Translations under genes and position numbers: made by a program
The notes under the pieces: generated by a model
What the model saw: only the letters and a program-made list of their open reading frames with translations
Told to the model about the DNA's origin: nothing
The model's database searches: none
NCBI GenBank assembly: GCA_910584605.1
Contig: CAJUAW010000041.1
Span: 1-21,244 of the forward strand
DNA: 21,244 nt
From: an uncultured Oscillospiraceae bacterium
GTDB lineage: Bacteria > Bacillota_A > Clostridia > Oscillospirales > Oscillospiraceae
Direction: 5' to 3'
Shown: positions 16,487-21,244 of the stretch, in pieces
Position numbering within the stretch: position 1 is the first letter of the stretch
Layout: each line of letters starts with the position of its first letter

Positions 16487-16615
16487 CTCAATTTTTCGTT
16501 TTCGCTGTCTGTACATCGCTGTGTTTGGGCGCACTGCTCCCTCATTTCCATAAAATGTATTCCAACGTACAACGTTTCCCCTTTCCCCGCCAAGGGTGAA
16601 AGGAGGCATGAACAT

Positions 16616-17146
16616 ATGCCAAACAAATATACCGAAAACTTCCAGCTCTCCCAGTGGGAGAAAGCCGACAAGGTCCTGATGGAGGACTTCAACGCCGACA
16701 ACGTGAAAATCGACGCCGCTCTTGCGGGAAAGGCGGACGCCTCGGCCCTGACCGCCCTGGACCGGAGGGTGGACGGCAAAGCGGACGCTGCCACGCTGGA
16801 GTCACTGGAGCAGACGGTGGCCGGGCACTCGGCGGATCTGGCCGGGAAGGGCAACTGCCGTATTTGGACCACCACCTACGTGGGGAGCGGCTACATAGGG
16901 GCCGGCTATGCCAACAGGGTCACCTTCCCCAAGCTTCCGGCGGTCGTTTTGATCGCCTCGCCCACGGGCGTGATGTCCATCTTCATGCCGGGACAGACCG
17001 CAGGTGTCTCCATTGGCGGCGGCAGCTCGGTTTTGACGGTCAGCTGGATCGGAACCACGCTCACCTGGTACAGCCAACAAAATGTCGGATCACAATTGAA
17101 CATCAAGGATACCGTCTACCGCGTTGTCGCGCTGATGACCGCCTGA
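16616..17146 (+). CDS. Phage tail-fibre-like protein, orphan
   Basis: The protein has 176 residues from ATG 16616; AAAGGAGG is about 9 bases upstream. The N-terminus Y-T-E-N-F-Q-L-S-Q-W-E-K-A-D-K-V-L-M-E-D-F-N-A-D-N resembles the start of many clostridial prophage tail or fibre proteins. Residues 35-80 form heptad repeats with K-A-D-A motifs, typical of trimeric fibre shafts. The C-terminal 95 residues are beta-rich and Gly-rich (Y-V-G-S-G-Y-I-G-A-G-Y, then F-P-K-L-P-A-V-V-L-I-A) like gp53-type fibre tips. It lies outside the attachment sites, with no other tail genes near. It may be a prophage remnant or a host-used surface fibre. A strong terminator follows it. No clear promoter was found between the attR terminator and the start. 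Confidence 0.7.
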   Translation: MPNKYTENFQLSQWEKADKVLMEDFNADNVKIDAALAGKADASALTALDRRVDGKADAATLESLEQTVAGHSADLAGKGNCRIWTTTYVGSGYIGAGYANRVTFPKLPAVVLIASPTGVMSIFMPGQTAGVSIGGGSSVLTVSWIGTTLTWYSQQNVGSQLNIKDTVYRVVALMTA

Positions 17147-17147
17147 A

Positions 17148-17188
17148 GCAAAAGGGACCCCCGGGCCTTGCGGCCCGGGGGGTTTTGC
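17148..17188. terminator. Bidirectional terminator between convergent genes
   Basis: CCCCCGGGCC / GGCCCGGGGG with a TTGC loop is extended by AGCAAAA / TTTTGCT. Both strands have a T run next to the stem. It separates the fibre-like gene from the large surface protein. Confidence 0.85.
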
Positions 17189-17225
17189 TCAGGTCACAGA
17201 CCCGATTGGGAGCGTTCAGCGCGGA

Positions 17226-20200
17226 TTACCGCAGACCGGTAACGTCGATGTCGTACTTGACGCCACTGATGGTATAGGTCAGCTTGTCATAGTAGGTCAG
17301 AGCACCGTCGCTGGCATTACGTCTGAGAATCTGGTAGCGGCCGTTGTTCTGAACGACCATGATCTGCTTGGGATCACTGCCGACCTTAACAACCACGAAA
17401 CCGAAGTTCTTGCCGACCAGATCGTAGAGCTTGCTGAAGCTGGTTCCATCGCCCTCCACGGTCCAGTTCTGGTTTTCCTCGTTGGCAAAAGCCTTCATAG
17501 CACTGGGGGACATGCCAGCGCCGTCTACCTTGGACACGGAGCCGCTCAGGGCGATGGTGCCCTTGACGTCAGTCTGGCCCTCCTCGGGAGAGTCGTCATA
17601 GTTGCTGTTGGGGGTGTAGGTCTCGCTCAGGTTCAGGGTGATGTAGGGAGCGAGATCCGTCATATCGTTGCTGATCTTCTCAGCCGTCGCAATGCTGGTG
17701 GGCTGGCCAACGGTGGGGCTCTTCACAGGCACGCTGGTGGTAGTCTCGGGAACGGGAATTGCCGTGTTGCCTTCCGTGCTGCCCACATTGGCAGCGGGAC
17801 GGATCACCAGGTCGGAGGAGACATTGCCCTCAATCGCGGTATTGCTGGTCTCCAGCTCGAACTTGGAGTTGGCGCCCAGCTCAGCGCCGGCCTTGATGGT
17901 CAGGGTGGCGCCGGCGGCCACGGCAACCTTGGGTGTATCCAGCTTCCCGGTAACGGTCAGGGCGCTGGCGCCAGTGCTTATATTGACAATGGCACTGTTC
18001 TGGACCTCCCCAACCGTGGAAGTCTTAATGTTGCCTCCGGCCACGTTCTTCATCAGCAGAGTAGCGCCGGAATTCAGAGTCTTGATGTCAACATAGCCGT
18101 TGAGGGTGTAGCTGGCGCCGTCACCGACGGTAACGGTCACACCACTGGTCACAGCAACCTTAACGATCAGGGAGCTGATACTGTGGACGCCGGCGCTGAT
18201 GGACAGGGTTCCAACCGTCACGGTGCCGCGAACGTCGATGGAGCCGCTGCCGTTCATGGTTCCGCCCACGGTCAGAGTGCTGTTAGCAGTCAGATTAGTG
18301 TTGACAGTGAGGTTGTTGGCAACGCTCACAGGCTGGCTGAATGTGGCAGTTGCACCGCCGATGGTCATGTTCCGGGCCTCAACGGGGAAGTTGACGTCCT
18401 GAACCAGGGTCAGGCGGGCATTGGGGGCCGAAGCGGCGTCGCCCACGATCAGCTTGCTGGTGGTGCGGCTGTCAGCGGCAATGACAATGTTATGGGAACC
18501 GTCATTGTTGAGGGTGTTGAAGTCGCCCAGAACAGTCAGGGTACGGTTGGCGGGGATAACCAGGACATTGTTGACAGCCAGGTCGTTGGGCAGCCAGGTG
18601 CCGTCGATGACCACGTCGCCCTTCTGCAGCAGCTCATTCACGCGGGCCAGAGTGCTGTACTGGCTGATGCGCTCGCCGTTGACGGTGGGTTGGTTGTAGT
18701 TGGGATCAGAGCTGTTTCTGGGAGTAAAGTCGTCAAAGAAGACCCACTCGGCAACGCCCTGGGCGTTGAGCACGGCCACCACGCGGCCGCTGAACTGCTT
18801 CACGCCGTTGGTGTTGTTGTTGGTATTGTGGTCGGCGTCCACCAGCATATTGAAGGCGGTGTGGACATCAATGCCGTCGGTCCACACATCTTTGTTATTG
18901 ACGATCTGGTGGACAATGGCCTTGGCGCCGTTCACAAAGTCCAGACCGATGTCGGTATTGTTGCGGTCGTAGTGCAGGGTGTGACCGCTGCAGGACATGT
19001 CGATCATGTAGCGGCTGGAGCCGTCTCCGATCGGGCTGCCGATGATCTGCTGGGTGGGATTCAGCACGGAGCCGATGGTGATGTCATAGACCTCGTAGTC
19101 ATCCAGCAGAGTGGTGGTCCAGTCGGTGGTGGCGTTGTAGTCGAAGTTGCTGTAGATCTCGTCCTTATCGTTCACGCCCTCGCCGTTGTCCAGATCCTTG
19201 ATGGTGGTGACATAGCCGTCAGCATCCAGGACCAGCTCCTGCACAGTGCCGGGACGCAGAGTGTTCACGGTGCTGGTGAAGCGGCTCTTGATGGTCTTGG
19301 TGACCAGCTCGCCGTTCATGATGGCGTCGAAGGTCCAGTAGTGCGTGTCATCCTCGTGGCGCTCGCTCTTGACGCCGCTGCGGACGTAGGCGTAGTTGTC
19401 CACAATACCCTCAGCCTCGCCATAGACGATAGCGGCCACAATGAAGCCGTCCTCGTTGTAAACAGAGTGGGCCCAGCGGCCGGGCTGATAGACCAGGTTC
19501 ACGTTCTGAACGCCGGTGTAGCGGCCGGTAACCTCAACAATGGCGTTGTTGGGCAGCCAGTCCACGTCGCCGTCATCCACAGTGATGTAGATGGAGGCGT
19601 CCTCACCATAGGAGCGGCCGGTGCCGATGCCGTTGGGGTTAGTAACCACCAGGCGGACATTCGTGCAGTTGATGGTCTTGTCCTCACCGCCGGCAGCGTT
19701 CTCATTCACGTCGCGGGTATAGTTGTCCACGGGAGACAGGGTGTACACATTGTCCTTCAGGGTGTACTTGTACCACATGTTCTCCTGGGGCTGGCCGTCA
19801 TCATTGGGGTTGTGTACAGTCCAGCGGACATAGTCATAATCGGCTTCGTTAGCGTCCGTATAAGCAGAGTACTTGCGGACATTGTATGCTCTGATGTTGG
19901 AATCGGTGTCCTTCACATTGACATCAATAGCAGCCATGGTGCCGTCGGTAAAGATACCGGAGGCCTTGGCGGTGTTCACGGAGATATTGCTCTTGGGCCG
20001 GTCATAACCGGTGATAAAGACATACTGATCCTGGCCGGAGTACAGCTCGGCGCCGATGAAGTTGCCGTACTGGTCCAGATACAGGGTGTAGGTCTTGTCG
20101 ACCATCAGGTCGGCATTGTAGTCGTACAGGGTGGTCTGCTTGTACCAGGCCTGACGGTTGTTCTTGTAGGAGTTGCCGTCAGCGGTGATGTCGGTAACAC

Positions 20201-21244
20201 GGTCCCCGACTTCGTCGTAGTTGGTCACATCCTCATCCTTGTCACGGCTGAAAGCGGTCACCCTCACGTCGGAGATGATTTCAGGCGCAAAGACATTGAC
20301 AATCAGTTTGTCCTGAACGTTAGCGCTGGCGTCGGCCCAGTTGACCAGGACCCAGTCGTCCTTCTTCAGGTTGGCAATGCCGGGCACGTCTTCCAGGTCA
20401 ACGACCTTGGAGATGCCGCTGAACCCGTTGTAAACGTTCAGGGTGATGGTCTCGCTGCTCTCGTTGTAATCGGTGGTGGCCTTGGCCAGGTAGGTGTCGA
20501 TGGACACGATGGTGATCTTATCCAGATCGTTGTCCAGATAGACCTCGGTCAGAACACCCCGGCCAGTGGTGGCGGCATTGCTGCGGCTGGTGTCGCGCAG
20601 GCCGCTGTTGTTGGAGCGGACCAGCTGAGTCTTCTGGATTTCAGTCGCATGGCCATTCAGATAGGAATCCAAATCGTTGTCACGGATGGTGGTCTGACCC
20701 AGCAGCTCATACAGCGTGCGGCCCTTGACCTCCTCGGTGTAGATGCCGCCATTGACAATCAGCTCCCACTTGGCGTAGGTGCCGATCTCAGCGCCATCGA
20801 ACTTCCAAGTGCGGGAAGGACGGCCAAAGTCGTCCAGGTCATTGTTGTTCAGCTCCAGCTTGCCGTCGTACAGCCGCTCGCCCAGCTCCACGATCCAGCC
20901 GTCGTTCTGAGAGCCGACGGAGGTGGCCTGAGTGCGGCCAATCGCGGTCGCGAAGGTCTTGTTGCTGGTGACGCTGACGTAGTTGACCTTACCGGTGTAC
21001 ACAGTGCCGTCGGGAGTGGTCAGGTTGATGGTGTTGCCGTCAGGCTCCACAACCGCGCTCCGCAGGGCGTTCAGGACCATCTGAGCGATCTGATTACGGG
21101 TCATAGGCTCAGTGGCGCTGGAACCGACGTTGTCAAAGATGCCGATGGTGGTGCCCAGACGGACGGTGGAGACCTCAAAGCCGTCGGCATAGTCGTTCTG
21201 GTACTTGAAGTAGCCCAGAGCGCGCATCATCATGGACGCGGCTT
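17226..21244 (-). CDS. Very large SLH-domain surface protein with beta-helix region, N-terminus outside the window
   Basis: The frame is open through the right edge of the window (the residues before the first ATG read A-A-S), so the ATG at 21233 is internal; at least 1,338 residues are visible. The visible N-terminal end holds part of an SLH repeat (E-P-M-T-R-N-Q-I-A-Q-M-V-L-N-A-L). A long beta-rich region of unknown fold follows. Around residues 890-1145, counted from 21233, short V/T/G-rich strands recur (A-N-N-L-T-V-N-T-N-L-T-A-N-S-T-L-T-V-G-G, V-T-V-G-T-L-S-I-S-A-G), as in right-handed beta-helix adhesins. A Pro/Thr-rich linker and a small C-terminal domain end it. Codon use is very uniform, consistent with high expression. 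It is probably an S-layer or adhesin protein held by SLH repeats. Confidence 0.88.
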   Translation of the reverse strand, partial: AASMMMRALGYFKYQNDYADGFEVSTVRLGTTIGIFDNVGSSATEPMTRNQIAQMVLNALRSAVVEPDGNTINLTTPDGTVYTGKVNYVSVTSNKTFATAIGRTQATSVGSQNDGWIVELGERLYDGKLELNNNDLDDFGRPSRTWKFDGAEIGTYAKWELIVNGGIYTEEVKGRTLYELLGQTTIRDNDLDSYLNGHATEIQKTQLVRSNNSGLRDTSRSNAATTGRGVLTEVYLDNDLDKITIVSIDTYLAKATTDYNESSETITLNVYNGFSGISKVVDLEDVPGIANLKKDDWVLVNWADASANVQDKLIVNVFAPEIISDVRVTAFSRDKDEDVTNYDEVGDRVTDITADGNSYKNNRQAWYKQTTLYDYNADLMVDKTYTLYLDQYGNFIGAELYSGQDQYVFITGYDRPKSNISVNTAKASGIFTDGTMAAIDVNVKDTDSNIRAYNVRKYSAYTDANEADYDYVRWTVHNPNDDGQPQENMWYKYTLKDNVYTLSPVDNYTRDVNENAAGGEDKTINCTNVRLVVTNPNGIGTGRSYGEDASIYITVDDGDVDWLPNNAIVEVTGRYTGVQNVNLVYQPGRWAHSVYNEDGFIVAAIVYGEAEGIVDNYAYVRSGVKSERHEDDTHYWTFDAIMNGELVTKTIKSRFTSTVNTLRPGTVQELVLDADGYVTTIKDLDNGEGVNDKDEIYSNFDYNATTDWTTTLLDDYEVYDITIGSVLNPTQQIIGSPIGDGSSRYMIDMSCSGHTLHYDRNNTDIGLDFVNGAKAIVHQIVNNKDVWTDGIDVHTAFNMLVDADHNTNNNTNGVKQFSGRVVAVLNAQGVAEWVFFDDFTPRNSSDPNYNQPTVNGERISQYSTLARVNELLQKGDVVIDGTWLPNDLAVNNVLVIPANRTLTVLGDFNTLNNDGSHNIVIAADSRTTSKLIVGDAASAPNARLTLVQDVNFPVEARNMTIGGATATFSQPVSVANNLTVNTNLTANSTLTVGGTMNGSGSIDVRGTVTVGTLSISAGVHSISSLIVKVAVTSGVTVTVGDGASYTLNGYVDIKTLNSGATLLMKNVAGGNIKTSTVGEVQNSAIVNISTGASALTVTGKLDTPKVAVAAGATLTIKAGAELGANSKFELETSNTAIEGNVSSDLVIRPAANVGSTEGNTAIPVPETTTSVPVKSPTVGQPTSIATAEKISNDMTDLAPYITLNLSETYTPNSNYDDSPEEGQTDVKGTIALSGSVSKVDGAGMSPSAMKAFANEENQNWTVEGDGTSFSKLYDLVGKNFGFVVVKVGSDPKQIMVVQNNGRYQILRRNASDGALTYYDKLTYTISGVKYDIDVTGLR

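Overview
The window looks like chromosomal DNA of a fairly GC-rich Clostridia member of the Oscillospiraceae/Ruminococcaceae type (relatives of Flavonifractor, Intestinimonas or Oscillibacter). The evidence is strong AGGAGG-type ribosome binding sites, SLH-domain and stalk-domain surface proteins, genome-encoded CCA ends on all tRNAs, and a phage-like gene set typical of gut Firmicutes. The genus is an inference; no database could be searched.

Left flank (1-7680). In order: the tail of a DUF3048-like (YerB family) gene; a secreted SLH protein on the minus strand whose 5' leader holds two perfect 38-bp repeats; mgtE behind a consensus promoter and a long GC-rich leader; a small Cys-rich ORF that reads through its own terminator; a three-gene cluster on the minus strand (zinc ribbon, helical protein, sigma-region-4-like protein); tRNA-Thr(TGT) and tRNA-Tyr(GTA); a small P-loop protein; a secreted stalk-domain protein whose N-terminal domain matches that of the SLH protein; a candidate small RNA; and pgi.

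Integrated element (7741-16445, about 8.7 kb). A 23-bp direct repeat with one mismatch links the 3' end of tRNA-Val(GAC) to a second copy just beyond a tyrosine integrase. The element holds the integrase, a type I toxin-antitoxin pair too short for ordinary gene calling, an array of short palindromes, a divergent repressor/Cro-like switch with dyad operators, an excisionase-like protein, a P4/D5-type primase-helicase, an AT-rich iteron-flanked candidate origin, several tiny zinc-binding or helical proteins, and a late operon of scaffold, HK97-type major capsid and small-terminase-like HTH protein. I see no portal, large terminase, tail or lysis genes. The layout is that of a phage satellite (PICI-like, capsid-encoding) rather than a full prophage. 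Tandem 11-bp arm-type repeats lie inside both ends, and the capsid operon has its own promoter followed by an attenuator-like leader.

Right flank (16446-21244). This has the displaced terminator of the tRNA-Val gene, an orphan tail-fibre-like gene, and the C-terminal 1,338 residues of a very large SLH/beta-helix surface protein on the minus strand that runs off the window.
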